Shown piece after piece: positions 24,218 to 37,281 of a DNA stretch of 64,000 bases (positions are counted from its first letter, which is position 1; each line of letters opens with the position of its first letter). The translations under genes and the position numbers were made by a program. The stretch spans positions 14,172 through 78,171 of the forward strand of contig BDDC01000076.1 in NCBI GenBank assembly GCA_001662425.1, given 5' to 3'. This DNA comes from Chlamydomonas sphaeroides. Lineage: Eukaryota > Chlorophyta > Chlorophyceae > Chlamydomonadales > Chlamydomonadaceae. The notes beneath the pieces were generated by a model. The model had not been told where the DNA came from, made no database searches, and saw only the letters and a list, made by a program, of their open reading frames with translations.

Positions 24218-26262
24218 TGGGGGGCCATGCGTTATAAGGCATGGGCGTCCTGGTGGTTGCGCTGGTGTGATTGTGGTTGGCCTGCAGCTGAACCAAGCGG
24301 GCAGGGCAGGCTCGGAGCAGGAAGTAGGCGGGTCCTGGTGGCTGTATCGGAGGGGTGTCCGGCCCTGCAGCTTGTGGGCGCGGGTTTGGGAAAAGCAAGG
24401 ATGGGCTTGCGGAAGCTGCCGTGGCCCAGGCTGCGATCGCCGCTCGGCTCGGCTCAGCAGGGTGTAGCGACATCAATTGTTGCTCAGCGGCGTCGGCCGC
24501 GCGCTATCTATGACTCGCAATTGAAGTTCGCGGCTGTCGCCGTTACGTATGCTCGACTGGGCTGGCTGGGGGCTGGGTCGGCTTACATGTTTGTGGCGGC
24601 TGTGCGTGCCAGCTCGCCCAGGGTCGCGTGCAAAGTGCTGAGTACAAGCAAGCGGCGAGTACGAACAGGACGTACCGGCTGCTGTTGGCGTCGGCGACGG
24701 GCTCTTGCGGCACGCTAAGCACGCTCTGAGCCCCCAGCCTCTCCGCAGCCTCCCAACAGGCCTCTCTCGGGCTAACCTGGGACCGACAGCCGCCATGTCC
24801 CAGCCCCCCGTACCACTGTGCCTTGTCACCCGGCCAAGCAGGGCATCGAGGTATGTAGGCGTCGAACACGGCCCCCAGCGGCTAGCACCGCACCAGCTAG
24901 CTGCACACGTGCACATGTGTACACCCACGCCGCCGCCGCTGGCTGGCTCCAGCCATGCGTACCAAAGCACCTTACCTATGCGATGCAGTGATCAGCCATG
25001 CCTGATGCAGAGCACTAGCGGATGCAGTGGATCGATGGCTCAGATGGATCCCCCCACCTCAAGCGACCCTTCCTTGGTCCCCTGGGCGGCGGCTACAGAA
25101 TGACGGGGGGATGTAGGTGCGGAGCGCCCAACCAGTTGCCAGAGTAGCCAGAGCAGCATGGGCGAAGTTCTATCTAGCCCCTGGAGCATTTTTATGTGGT
25201 AGTCCTTCTTCCAATGCTCAGCGCAGCAGGGGCCTGACGGGGCACGGTCTAGAAGAATTGTACGGCAGTATTGGCAGACTAGTGCGCTGCCGAGCCTGTG
25301 CTCGGCAGCCACTCGCGTACGCTAGATAGCAAGGAGTGCTAGTACGAAAGAGGGCTCCGTGGTGACTACACGTAACATATTGCTGCCATTGTAAGCCTGA
25401 GCAACACCGCACCTGTGCGGGAGGTTGATTGGAGCTAGGGTGGAGCTACGTCGGATATAGCGGCACTCCACACCTGTTTCGAAACTCTTACACGCCTCGG
25501 ACCCGAGCTCCATGTGTACCTATCTCAAGATCAGCAGGATCCGCGGAGCATATGGCCGATGACGCAACCGACCCCAGCCACACGCATGCATGGCTGCATG
25601 CATGACTGCTGGGTGCTGCTGTAGAATTGAGATTTAATTGATTACGAGCGTAACGCGCCGGATAGGTTGAGCAGGTATTGTTGCAGCGTGCCGCGAGCAA
25701 GGCTCTGGAGGAGTTGCTTGGCTGGACCGTTTACCCGTGCGGCCGGCGGAGGACGGATCGGAGGTGGAAGATCTTCCCGCATGCGATGCGGTGTAGTTAC
25801 TAGGTAGCGAGGCCGTGGGCGCATCGATAGGCATCAGGGATGGCGCGCTGCGGCTGCAATGCGCAGGCTTCCCCTTGGGCTGGCTGAAACGGTCCTCCCA
25901 TCCAGCTTGCCATGGCCGGCAAGCCTTATCCTGCCTCACGCCATCCATACCTAGGGACCTACGGCTTACTAGATAGCAGGCGAACTTAGCCCGCGCTCAC
26001 GGCCGGCGCGGGCGCTCAAGCCCTTACGCGCGAGCCCCGCCTGGGCCGCCACCCGGCTCGACAACTGCACTCACAGCCATGCCGCGGGGCCGGTCGGCGC
26101 CGCCGCCGCTGGCACAGCTAGCCCCGACCGCACGCCAGCCCCAGCCCATCACGCCCCGCCTTGCTAACCTGCAGCGCGCCCAGCCCTGGCCCAGACTCAT
26201 GTCATACATGGTACGCTCGACTGCACACTGATCTTGGCCCCATCCATGTGCTGCGTTGTTAT
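24218..26262. other. gene-free region, 2 kb, between convergent genes
   Basis: It should hold the 3' UTRs of the ABC1K (+) and ARM-like (-) genes. It is clearly less GC-rich between about 24480 and 25980. It contains a GCATGCATGG/CTGCATGCATG near-palindrome near 25584. Candidate TGTAA signals are far from both stops (about 25388 on +, about 24587 on -). No coding exon, RNA gene or transposase remnant could be supported. Confidence 0.5.
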
Positions 26263-29200
26263 TCAGTCCTCGTCGTCCCAGCCCACCAGCATTATGGCCT
26301 CTTCGTCGCCGTCCCACTGCAGGCGGCACTTGAGCTGCTTGAGCATCTTCTCAGACAATCCCCACCTGCGATGCGGGGTGGCAGCAGCAGCATTGCAGGG
26401 TGCCGGACGTGAGCTCGCGTGAGCAAGCGGCACCAGCAAGCCCGACGTGAGCCCGACAGCCATACCGACGCCTCTGGCAGCAGCAGCCACCCATGCTCAG
26501 GCTCCCTTCCCTCGCCGTGCCGCACGAGTGGGTGTCCCCCGCACACCCCGGCTCCTCGGGGCCAAAACAGCGAAAATACGCGAAGGCAGCGCGGCATCCC
26601 CGGGGCCCCCGCTCTTGCCTGTCCACGCTCTTGTCCGTGTTGCTCACTCCGCCGCGGTCCTCGCGATGGCACGCGCGCAGCAGCTGCTGGCACACGTCCT
26701 TGGCGCAGGACGCCACCTCCTCCTCGCCCGCAGCCGTCGCCCGCGCATGCGCCCGCATCACCGCCGGCACCAGCGGCCCCACCCACAGCCGCCGGGCCAC
26801 CAGCGACGAGCGGGCCAGGCACGAAACCAGCCCAAGCCCCGCCTTGACGAGCGCCGGCGGCGCCGCCTTCCGCTGCAGCGCCGCCGCCAGCGGAGCAGCC
26901 AGAGCCGGGGCCACGCCGTCTGGGTGGACCTGGCCCGCGGCCATGAGCTGCCACAGCGCGCCAGCCGCAGCGCACGCCGCCCGGTCCGCCTCCTCACCGC
27001 GAGGGCCGTCCGCCAGCGCTGGCGGCACCGCCGAACCTCCGCCCGCCCCTGCCGCCGCTCCGTGCCCTGCGCCCGGCCCGGCGGCGCTCTTGCTGGACAG
27101 CAGCGCGATCAGCTCCTCCACGGCGGCCGGCGGCGGCGTGGCGCCGATGCCCTCGTACGCCGCCAGCGCCGAGTCCAGCATGGCAGCGGCAGCGGCGCGC
27201 ACCCGCAGCCGGTCCAGGCCGCCGCAGGCCCCAGGCAGCGGCGCCGCCAGTGCGGCCAGCGCGACACCGTAGCTGTCGGTGGGGGCGCCGGGGCCGGCCT
27301 CGGGGTCGGGCGGCAGTTCGGGCAGGCTGGCGCGGGCGCGGTGCAGGTTGGTGAGCACGGTGAAGGACGCCTGGGGCAGGGCAGGCAGGGGATGGCGGCT
27401 CGAGCCAGGCCCTGTCGCGAGTCGGTGTGTGGCTCGATCAGGCAGGCGTCCGGAAGGCACTGTGCTTGGCAGGGCCCCGGCGCGCACCTGCAGCAGCTGC
27501 TGGCCCTGTCGCCAGCTGCTCGGACTGGGGCTGGTGAGCGCCACAGCGCGCCGGGCGGTGCGCAGCAGCGCGCCAGCCAGGGGCGCCCCTTGCGGCGAGG
27601 ACGCCGCCGCCACTGCCTCGGCGCCCTCGTTGTGGAGGGCCAAGTTGGCCATGAGGGCGAGCAGCTGCAGCCTGGGGGAAGGGAGGGGCAGGGGCGCACC
27701 AGGGGCACGGTCAGAGCTGCAGCACCAAAGCAGGGAGGCACCCATTAACGATGCGCGATGCTCCAGCGGCCCGCTACGGCGTGTCACGCGCCTGGTACCA
27801 CCCCGCGCACGCCCCTCACCGCAGCTCCAGCCCACTGCCGCAGGCCGCCGCCGCCGCCACCGCCGCCGCGTCGGGCGGCTCCCCGCCGTCCGCCGACGCA
27901 TCGCCCCACGAGTCGAGCAGCCCCGCCATGTGCGGCAGCAGCCCGGGGCAGGCCACGATGGCCCGGGCGCCTGCCGCGCTGAGTGCCACCGCCGACAGCA
28001 GCCCGGCGCAGTTGGCCAGCAGCGCCTGGAGGTCGGCCGGCAGCGGCCGCAGCGGCGGCGCTGCGGAGCGGATGCAGCGCAGTGCGCCCAGGCGAGCTGA
28101 CGTGGACACCTGCAGCGCCGTTGGTGCAGGCCGGCGCACGGGCGAGGGCAGCACCCGCAATGCAAGGGGGCGCAGAGAGTCGAGGCGGCTGCCGAAGGTC
28201 TCGCCGGAGGGCAGGCGCGCCCCGGCGGCGCTATGGGTGGTACCGCTGCCGCTGCCGTGCGGTGCGCCCTTGGGGGTGGAGCCGGTGGCTGTCAGGACTT
28301 CGCTGCCGCTCCCAGGGCCGGTGCGGATGGCGGCGGGGCCGGCAGCCTGGCCCTCCGCGGCATCAAGCGGGGCGCCAGGAGCGTGGCCGGGGCTGTCACC
28401 GTCGGGCTGGGGCGGCTGGGCGGCGGCGCCATTGGCAGAGGCGCCGCCGGCGCTGGCACCTTGCGGCACCTCCCCTGCCTGCACCCGGGCGGCGGCCGCC
28501 TGGATGGCGCGCATCATGTGCTCCTTGCCCTGGCGCAGGATAGGGACCAAGGCGACGTGGACAAGCGGCAAGCAGCGGGTACCTTGGCGTGAGCCCGTGG
28601 CATGACACACAGCGCATGTGGACGCAGGTGAGCTGGGCAGCTGGCTTACTGCTTCCTAGCAAACGCCCGGCCGGCAACGCCTGGCACCGCGCGCGCAGAC
28701 GCGCCACGTCCCTCCCCGCTACTGCGGCGACCAACCCACCGTAAGCTCCACGCTACTGTCGATGATGTTGCTGAAGTCAAGGTCTTCGGGCTGGCGCTCA
28801 GCCAGGCCGTCGGACGCAGGCGCAGAGCCGCCGCCAGAGCTACGCCCCCGCCCGGCATCGCCTTCCGCATAGTCAACCGCATCCTCCTCAAGCTCGTCAT
28901 CACGCGGCTCGCCATCGGCTCCGCCCTCGGCCTCCTCGTCGCTGCTGGCATCGGCGTAGCGCTGCGCACAGGCCGCAGCACAAGCGCACACCGTCACGTG
29001 ACCGCCGTCTGCACGGGGCTAGCGACGGGAAACACATGCACGCCGCGTCCGCCAAGCCTCACCTGCTGTGATGGCCCCGATGACAGCTGCTGCGGCCGGC
29101 TCTGGCGGGCCGGCGTCAGCAGCACTCCCGACGGCCCGACCTGCAGCGGAGCACCGCCCTGCGCCGGCCCCTGCCCCGCGCCGCCAGGGGATGGCTGCGC

Positions 29201-32200
29201 GCCGTCGCCGCCTCCAGAGCCGCCCCGAGAAGCTGGCATCCCATCTTGCCCGATGCCGGGCCCGGCGAGGTCCGTACTGCTGATATCGCCCAGCAAGGGC
29301 CTGCCGTCGTCGCCGAAAGGCCCAGGGCTCCACTCCGCATCGCGTGCCGGTGGCGGCGGGGGCAACGGCGGGGGCGGCGGCACGGTAGTCCCCAACTCCG
29401 CCACGCAGTCCCCCAGCCGCTGGTCCCGCCAGCCCGACAGGTGCTGCGAGCAGAGCTCCGACACGGCCGACACGACGCCAAAGCCCGAGGTGCTGTAGGA
29501 CGAGCCACCGCCTGCTGCGGCGGCGGCGCGCTCCTCGGGCGGCGGCAGCTGTGAGGCCATGCGGGCTCGCAACACGTTGGCCTCCGTGGATGGCGTGACG
29601 CTGAAGTCGCCGCAGGCTGCCAGCCAGAGCAGGTAGGCGGCGGCGCTGCAGCCGGCCAGGCGCTTGCGGGCCTGCCAGGGGCGCGGGATGGGAGACAAGC
29701 ATGGCAGCGAGGTCAGGGCGGCCGAGGCCTGGTGTTGGCGGGGCGCAGGCGACCGCTGCGTGGCCCTGTGCCTATCCAGGCAGCAGGCGGTGGTTATGGC
29801 TGGATGTAGTGTATGCCTCACCCGCAGCACGTCCGCGAGCCGCTCCATGGCGGGTGCGCCCGCGTCACGCAGCGCCCGCTGCACCGCCTGCAGGGCCAGA
29901 TGAGCAGTCGGGTACAATCTGGTGGCAGCTCGCCAGCAAGTGAGCGATCGGCCTAGGGTGCGGGCTGAGCTGCACGTGCGCAGGCGGCTGACAGCTCGCA
30001 GTGCGAGTGCCGCTGAGGTGGGGCCACCCCGCCCCGCCTCACCTCCTGCGGCTCCCGGCCCATGCCGCACGCCGCCAGCGCGTATAGGCAGCGCAGCACC
30101 GCATCCTGCAGCTCCAGCTGCCGCAGCAGCGCCGCAGGGGGTGGCTCGTCGGCGTCGCCCTTGCCCGCATCGCCCTCGCCTTCAGCGGCCCCGGTGATCT
30201 CAACGAGGGGCTGCTTCTCGGGCTGCGGCTCGCCCGGCGCAACCGCAGCGGCGGCCGCCGCAGCGTCGCCCGCAGCCTTCTTCTTGGATGCCGGGCTTCC
30301 GCCCTCCTCGTCATCGTCGTGCTCAAAGTCGTCGGATCCGTACCCGTCGTCCGATTTCTCGATGCTGCTGATCACGCTGCCCTCCGCGCTCTTCTCCTTT
30401 GCCAAGGGCTTCGGCTCCACCTCGCCGCCGCCTGCCCCTCCTTCCCCCGCTGCCGCGCCGCCCGCAGCCGCGTCGCTGCTTGCTGCAGCCGCGCCGCCGT
30501 CGGCGGCGTCCTTCCCCGGCTCCTTGCCGGCCTCCCTCCCGGCCTCCGGCCCGGCCTCCACTCCGCCCTCCGGCTTGCTGCGGTGCTGCTCCGGGTCAAC
30601 CTTGCCGCTCAGCAGGAGGGCCACCAGCCGCTCCGGCACCTTGAAGCGGCGGGCCATGGCGCTGGATGCGGGCTGGATGGCTGTGAAGACCGACAGGCAG
30701 TCTGGCGGTCGAGGAATAGGGCGAGGGTGGGGCCATAGGCAGGGATCGGGGCTGCGCCAAGCTCGGGGCAAAGGCACAGGCTGTGGCCGAGTGCCGCGCA
30801 GCAGCGGCCACCTGAATGCAGGGTTGCCACACAGCTCAGCATAGCGAAAGCTGGGGAGGGGCTCATCTCCCCACAGCTTCATGACAGGCCTGGCTCAACC
30901 GGGCAGGCAGCCCCGGCAGCGGCTGTCGCTCCACTCACCAGCCACCAGGACACCGAGGGCCGCCGTCTCCGATGCAGTGCCGCCCTCTGTGACGCCGGCC
31001 ATGGTCTCCGGTCGCGTCCTCGTGTCCCCAAGTGTCGGCGACTGAGCCAGCAACCCCCGCGCCACGCTCGTCAGGGGCTTGGGCCGCTGACCCGACTTCT
31101 GCTTCTGCCCAGCCCCCGGCGACGCGCCCGCCTGCCGACCGCTCGTCGACGGCTTGCCGGGTGACGGTGAGGCCTTGGCGTCGGCCTCGCCCTCGCTCTC
31201 AGCCGTCTCGCCGCCACCCTCGCCGCCGCCTTCAGCCGCCTTGGCGAGACGCCGCAGCACGCTCGCCACGGCCCGCACAACGCCGCAGCGCTCGAGCACC
31301 AGCGCGGCCCGGGGGTCGTCGGCGATCTCCCGCACCGCCCACAGTGCGTCCGGCTCGCCAGCAGCCACCAGTGGCGTCAGAGCCGCCATGAGCCGCGGAG
31401 TGCCCAGGATGCTGTCCCGCGTGTGGCTGCTGGCGGCCGTGGCGCGCCACAGCAGACCAAAGAGGCACAACCCGGCCTGCGAGATCGGGCCGACGCAGCA
31501 CGCGCCCGACGATTGGCTTGCAGTAGAGACCATTGGAAGTTTGCAGGGGGTTCCAGAGGTGCAGGGCCACACGGAGCCATTGGCGTGTGGGCATATGGAT
31601 GTCGGAATGGTCGCCGATCAAGTGGCAGGTATGAAGCAAATCCAGCTCGCGCCTGGGGCTGCGCTTACCGTGCGCACGTCCTGCCGGGAGCTAGCCAGCA
31701 GCTGCGGCAGCGCGCCGCACAGATCGCCCGCCAGCGGCGACAGCAGCGCGGGCCGCAGCCGCGCGCAACGCGCCAGCAGCAGCGCGGCGGGGCACATGAG
31801 CTGCGGCACGCCCAGCTGCGGCAGCAGGCGCCGGAAGAAGCCCCAGCCCTGTGCAGCACACGCACAGGCGGATACGGCATGCCGCTCGCGGTCCCAGCGC
31901 GCAAGGCTGCAGCAGGGATCCCTGCGGCCAGGGCTGGGCTGTGAAGCTGCTCCAGCACCCGACGGCCGAGGCCTGCCATGCCATTGAACTGCCAGCCTAG
32001 CGGGTTTCCCTGCCCTCGCCGCCCGCACCCACATGCGCGTGCTCGACCTCCTTGCGGCTCCAGTCCTTGGCCAGCAGCGCGTCCAGCGCCCCCACGTGCG
32101 ACGCCAGCGGGCCGCCCTTGGTCACCGGCCGCGTGGCCACGTGCAGCAGCGACTCGCCGCGGCCCGTGCCGCCCGGGGAGTGGCGCTCGGGCGACCCCGG

Positions 32201-33295
32201 GCGCCGGCGCACGGCCCAGCGCGGCCCGGCCGGCTCCCACTCGGAGGGCACGTGCGTGGTGGCGGGCCCCCATTGCGAGGGCGAGTCGGCGAAAGCCGCC
32301 AGCGCGGCGCGGGTTGGGGTGGTGGGCATCGAGCGGACGCTGCGCGCGGCGCGCGAGCCAGCGCGGCTGCGGGCCGGCGAGGCGGCGGAGCTGGCCACGG
32401 GAGAGCGCTGCAGCGGATACAGCTGCGGGCGCGGGGAGGGGAGGGGGCCGGAGGGGTGTTGCGATGCCATGCATGGGGGAGGTGGACGATGGAGTGCAGC
32501 TGGCCGACATCGCAATTCCGGTCACACATAGTGAGGCAGCAGGCTGAGCGCGTGTGCGGCTGAGGCTGCAGGTGACCTGCCTCACCGCGAACTCATTCCA
32601 GTAGCGGTAAAAGATGGATCGGCGCCACTCGTGCGTGTTGCGCCCCTTGAGCGGGCCGACCCTGCACGGGTGGGGGGAGGCAACGATGGTGCAGGGCGCC
32701 ACACGCTAAGGGCTTGGTGACCTGGTTGCGCAGTCTGTGAGACAGAAGCCTTGAAGGGTCCAGGCTACCGCCGCCTGTCCGCAGCTATGCGGAGCTGTTG
32801 ACAAGGGGTCCAAGCAGGCGGCATCAGCCCGGCCGTTGCGTTGCCGTCTTACCCCTCTGTGTGGTGATCGTCCTCGAGCTCGTCCGCTTCATACACGCTG
32901 TGACGAGGTCAACATAGGCGTAGCGTAAGTCATGCTTAGACCCGGGAGCTGCCAAGGTCAGGGCCGAAGACGGCAGCCCACGGGATGGGGCTCGGGCGGT
33001 GCCAGGCGAGCTTATGCTGCCACCATTCCCTTCCTTCCCGTCGTTATCAGCACGCCCTCCCCGCTACCACCTCCCCTATGGGCGAAACTGATATCAGCAC
33101 CCCGAAACCGTACCCCGAGAAGCGGACCGAAGAAGCTCGGCCGATGCTGGCTCGATGCTGGCTCGCACCGCCAGCATCGTGATGTCTCCTTAGGGACGAG
33201 CGCGTCGGCGTTGCCAAAGGCGTCCAAGCACCGGGCCACGCACCACCGACGTTATGCCGCTCCGAGTCTCGACCGCTATGTACTGGAGACGCCAT
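26263..33295 (-). CDS. large ARM-like alpha-helical protein
   Basis: Exons: 33295-33114, 32897-32853, 32661-32586, 32422-32033, 31848-31669, 31476-30939, 30701-30043, 29887-29822, 29671-29063, 28961-28740, 28529-27820, 27671-27488, 27370-26673, 26365-26263; 1553 aa. Helical, Leu/Ala-rich segments look like armadillo/HEAT repeats: RLMAALTPLVAAGEPDALWA, ILGTPRLMAAL, LLALMANLALHNEGAEAV, MLDSALAAYEGIGATPPPA. They alternate with acidic disordered stretches (YGSDDFEHDDDEEGG; DDELEEDAVDYAEGD). The C-terminus ends AIMLVGWDDED. No transmembrane or catalytic motif is seen. ARM proteins with such acidic YGSDDFE motifs are frequent among ciliary proteins, but no orthologue is recognised. The start at 33295 and the first intron are the weakest parts. 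The donor of the penultimate exon (GC|GTGCCA) was chosen because it alone opens WGLSEKMLKQLKCRLQW in the final exon. Confidence 0.65.
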
Positions 33296-33590
33296 GTCCG
33301 AGACGCGAGACTTGGGCTCAGCGAATTGAAGTCAGAGCTAGGCTCCAATTTTGAAACAGATGCAGTAACGAAGGAGCAGCAAACCTCTCAGAGGGCCGCT
33401 GCTGCTGCGCTAGCTGCAGCCCTTTGACCGTCGCTGTGGTTTCTGTCATCTTTTCAGCGCTGTCATCAACTCACGCAAAAGCAGAATGAGATATTTGCGC
33501 TCAAGTTGATAAGCCCCAGGTCTTTGCAGCGACAACACCAATACACCGTGCCGTCCGCCTGCCGACCCGCGACACCCCGCATGCACTCTT

Positions 33591-36500
33591 TCAGTCCGTC
33601 TTGCCGCCGCCACCGCTCGCCCCACCCGCCGTGAGCAGCTGCTTCAGTATGCGCCAGCACGCGGGGTGGAGCTGCCGCGCTCGCCGCCGCTGCAGCGCAG
33701 CGGGGTCGAGTAGGTGCAGCTTGCTGTCATCCTCGTCCTCCTCCACACCCTCCGCCTCCGCGCTCGCCACCTCCGGCCCAGCCGCTACGCTCGCAGGCCC
33801 CGCCTCCGGCCCAGCCGCTGTGCTCGCCGGCCCCGCCTCCGCGCCCACCGCTGCCCGCGGCCCCACTCCCAACGCGGCCTGCTGCTCCCCTCGGAGCCCG
33901 GCGAAAAGCTCCCGCATCGCGCGCTCCACGGCCGGGCCCCACAGCCCCGCGCCGCCGCCGCCCCGGCAGGCGGCGGCCTTGGACAGCAGCTGCAGCAGCG
34001 AATGCACGCGCACCGCCTTGTCCGGAGCGGCGCCGCCCGCCAGGATGCTGAGCGCCAGCGGGCTGCAGCCGCCGCGCGATAGCAACTCCCACATCGCGCC
34101 GTGGGCCTCGTGGGGGCCGCCCTCCTGGAACTCGGGCGCTGCGGGCGCAAGGGACCAAGCCGGAGCAGTTTGGCACATTTCCGCGAGTTGCACCCCCGGT
34201 GCGCCGGCACACAGCGGCTTCCCAGGCAGTGGCTCCCCAGCAAGCATTTCTTTGTGCGCCGGCGTGTGCCTGGGTATGTGCCTATGCGCAGCGGAGCTGC
34301 AGCCGGGCAAGGCGGCCCCTGCCCCGCGCGCTCGCTCACCCGCCAGCGCCTTTGTAAGGCCCGGCACCGCCAGCATCCAGGCTGCCAGCTCGCGACTGCT
34401 GGCGGCGCAGCCGAGGGCCGCGCCGCGCAGCGGCTCGGCGCCAGTCATGCCGCCGGCCGCCGCGAAAAGCATCGTGAGGGAGCCCAGCGCGCCGCTGCCC
34501 TTGAGCGCGGCGCCCAGGTCCGCATTTCCGGGCCGCTGCTGGACGTAAAAGTCCAGGACCTGGCGGCAGCGGGGCGGGAGGCACGGGAGGATACACGAAC
34601 ATACGTGAAGCGGCCCAGGCGCATGGAGTCCAACAGGGGCCGCGGCGCGTGGGAGTGCGCGTCGGCAGCCTGCCATCGCGTTTGGGCGTAGGCATGGCTG
34701 CAGGCAGCCCTGCGCCGCTGAGCCGCGCGACACGGCGCCTACAGGTCTGCCAGCCGCCGCTCCCACCTGGCACACCAGCACGATGGCCGCCACGTCCTCG
34801 GGCCCGGGCGCCTTGGCCACCCGCGCCGCCGCCGCGGCGCCGCCCGGGCCCACCCCGCGCGCCAGCTCCGACAGGCAGCGCTCCAGCAGCGGCAGCAGCT
34901 GCGTGTGCACCTGCTGCCACAGCCGCTGCCGCGCGGTGGTGGCCGTGAGCTGGCCCGCCAGGGAGGCCACCAGCGAGAGGCAGGTGGTGGCCTCCGCCAG
35001 CAGCGGCCCCGAGCCGGGCGCGCCGCCGCGGCCGGCACGCCGCGCCGCGGCACCAACCTGCATTACAGGACGTGTGGCAAGGGCAATGGTTAGGCCGGAG
35101 GCGCATTACCCGCTCATGAACATCATCCCCCTAGTTACCCCTTTTTTCGATTTCTCCGTTGCGGGTAGTCCTCCTTCCTTGCCGACGCCCCTTGCCGACG
35201 CCCCTTCCCCCAGACCAATCCGCCCCTCTGCCGTTGTGCCCACCTGTGGCATGCTGGCCAGCGCCGGCACGCCCACCGCATCCCACAGCGCGTCCAGGCA
35301 GCCCAGCTCGCCCGGCTCCGCCGCCAGCCGGTCCGCCACCAGCCCCACGTAGCCGTGCAGCAGCGGCGCCAGCTCGGCCGCGTGCCGGTGCGCGCCCAGC
35401 GCCCGCAGCGCCTCGAACACGCCCGCCAGCAGCCGCCCGTCGGACCAGAGGGCGGGGTCGTCCAGCAGTGCGTAGGAGAGGTGCGAGGAGAGGCACAGCA
35501 GGCTGGACCGCAGCGCGGGCCAGGAGTAGGGCGGCGGCGGGGCGCTGGGCGGCGCGGCAGCTGCCGCGGGTGCTGGCAGGGAGGCGGCCGGCGGCCGGGG
35601 GCCTGCGGGATGGCGGCGCGGCGATGCAGCGGGGCCGCGTCAGGGTAACGACACAGGGGTCAGCGAGTGCAGGCATGAGAGCCGGAAACGCCCCAGCTGC
35701 AGCCGTAGCTAGTGGCAGCCGAGCATGGCAGAAGCCCCTGCCGTCACCGAGGCACGCGCGCACCTGGCGGCTCTAGGTCCTCGAACGCAAAGTCGTCGTC
35801 GTCCTGCTCGGCTGCATCCACGTCCTCGTACACCGCTGTCGACGGCCGTCGCCCCGGCGCGTAGCCGTCGGCGTGGTCCCCGTTCGCGTGCGGCCCCCCG
35901 TTGGCATGCGGCTGCGAGCTGCTCGACTCAGCGGCCGCCGGCTGCCCTTGCACCCCGGCGTGCTCGTCCTCCTCCCCCTCCTCCGGCCGCCGGTCTGGAC
36001 CCTGTTCATGGTCCTCGGCCGCGCCAGCCGCCGCCTCGGCCTCGGCCTCGTTGGGGCCGACGCCGTGCAGCAGCGCCCACGTGTCCTGCTCCGACTGCGC
36101 CAGGCAGTGCGACAGCAGCTGCACCAGCACCACCGAGCACAGCTCCCGGTAGGCCGAGCACAGCTCCTCCCGGCCGCCCTCGGCTAGAAGCTCTGCGGAC
36201 GGCAGCAGGCTGCTCGGCGGAGCAAGGCCCGCTGCTGCGGCCCCCGCCGCGTCCGACGGGCCAGCTGCGCCAGTGCCAGCCGCGGGCTCGGCCGCACCCG
36301 TGGTGCTGGCGCGGGAGCTGGTCGCGCCGCTCGCGGCTGAGGGCGGCGGAGCCGCTGGTTCAGGCGCAGCCGCAGCAGCGGCAGCGGCAGCGTCGCTGGA
36401 GGACGCGGTCACGGTTGTGAGCTTAGTGTTGGGCGGGGGCGCCACGGGTGGCCTGGCGCCAGCAACCATGTTCTCCAGCAGCTTGGCGGTCAGCGGGAAG

Positions 36501-36975
36501 TCGGGCTGACCGGACTTGAGCTGCAGCGACGACCTGGTGTGAGGTCATGAAGGGGGCGCAGCTGAGGGCCGGGGTCGGGTGGTGGAGCCGTGGTTGCCGG
36601 CGGCCGTGCGGGTCGCGGTATCGCCCGCTGCGCCAGCCGGTCGTGGGTCGCCCCGTGCGCACCTGAGCGTGTCCGCGAGGCCACGTAGCTCCTCCGGGGA
36701 CACAAGCTGTGGGGAGGGGGCCAGGGTGTTTGGTCCAGCTGCGCGGGGCAAGTTGGGACACACTGCAGCGTGCCGATGGTTATGGCTACACCCACCGGCA
36801 GGTCATACTGCAGCTTGCGGTATGCGCCCTGTGCAAGCTCCTTAGCACCAGGTGCCTTTCGGGTCTCCAGCTCCTTGAGCGCAGCCACGATTGCCGAGGT
36901 GAAGGCAGCGCGCGCGGGATCCGGTTGCACGCCGCTTGCTCCATCGCTGGCCCGGCTGCTCTTCTTGGGAGCCAT
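33591..36975 (-). CDS. second ARM-like alpha-helical protein
   Basis: Exons: 36975-36796, 36706-36663, 36533-35764, 35602-35244, 35057-34767, 34559-34340, 34138-33591; 803 aa. It starts MAPKKSSRASDGASG. Residues 18-95 are helical (FTSAIVAALKELETR; VSPEELRGLADTLR). A disordered acidic region follows (about 100-330, including EDVDAAEQDDDDFAFEDLE). Then come about 400 residues of Leu/Ala-rich repeats (LLDDPALWSDGRLLAGVFEA, LGCLDALWDAVGVPALASM, LLPLLERCLSELARG, GSLTMLFAAAGG, MWELLSRGGCSPLALSIL). These have the spacing of ARM/HEAT helices. The tail is acidic, then basic (RRRARQLHPACWRILKQLL). Function is unknown. It lies 295 bp upstream of, and on the same strand as, the other large ARM-like gene, and diverges from the TauE-like gene. 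All six introns have GTGNG donors and CAG acceptors. Confidence 0.7.
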
Positions 36976-37281
36976 GCTGCGCTAGCAGCGCTATATTGGA
37001 TGCAGTCTCTCCGGGCTTAGGTCACAGGCTTGCCTATCGCGCTCATCGCGGCGAAACAGAGCATAAGAATGCGTTGTTGCACGTTCGCGTACTTATCTAG
37101 TATACTTATATGAGCAATTGGCCTACAAAGGTAGCCGATTCGTCGTTTGGTTCCGAAGTCTGTTCTTGTGCGTTCGCCTGCGAATCTTGCCTCCCGCGCC
37201 TGTGTCGCCTCACAAGACGACAGCCCTCATATGCTAGCTTAACCTATCGCACTGCTACGGCAGCGACACCGACGCGACGAC
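36976..37281. promoter_or_regulatory. divergent intergenic region, ARM-like and TauE-like genes
   Basis: 306 bp, assuming the TauE-like protein starts at 37282. It includes an AT-rich stretch with TATACTTATATGAGC near 37100, a TATA-like context that could serve either gene. Confidence 0.4.

Noticed and set aside
25040..25312. Minus-strand frame with a CQYCRTILLDRAP zinc-knuckle-like string
   Set aside because: There is only one C-x-x-C pair, no flanking exons in phase, and it sits in the compositionally odd gene desert.
26292..26672. Exon extension to 26630 using the GTGAGC donor in the first large ARM-like gene
   Set aside because: This stronger-looking donor would put the last exon in a frame that stops after four residues. 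The chosen donor opens a clear 34-codon helical end.
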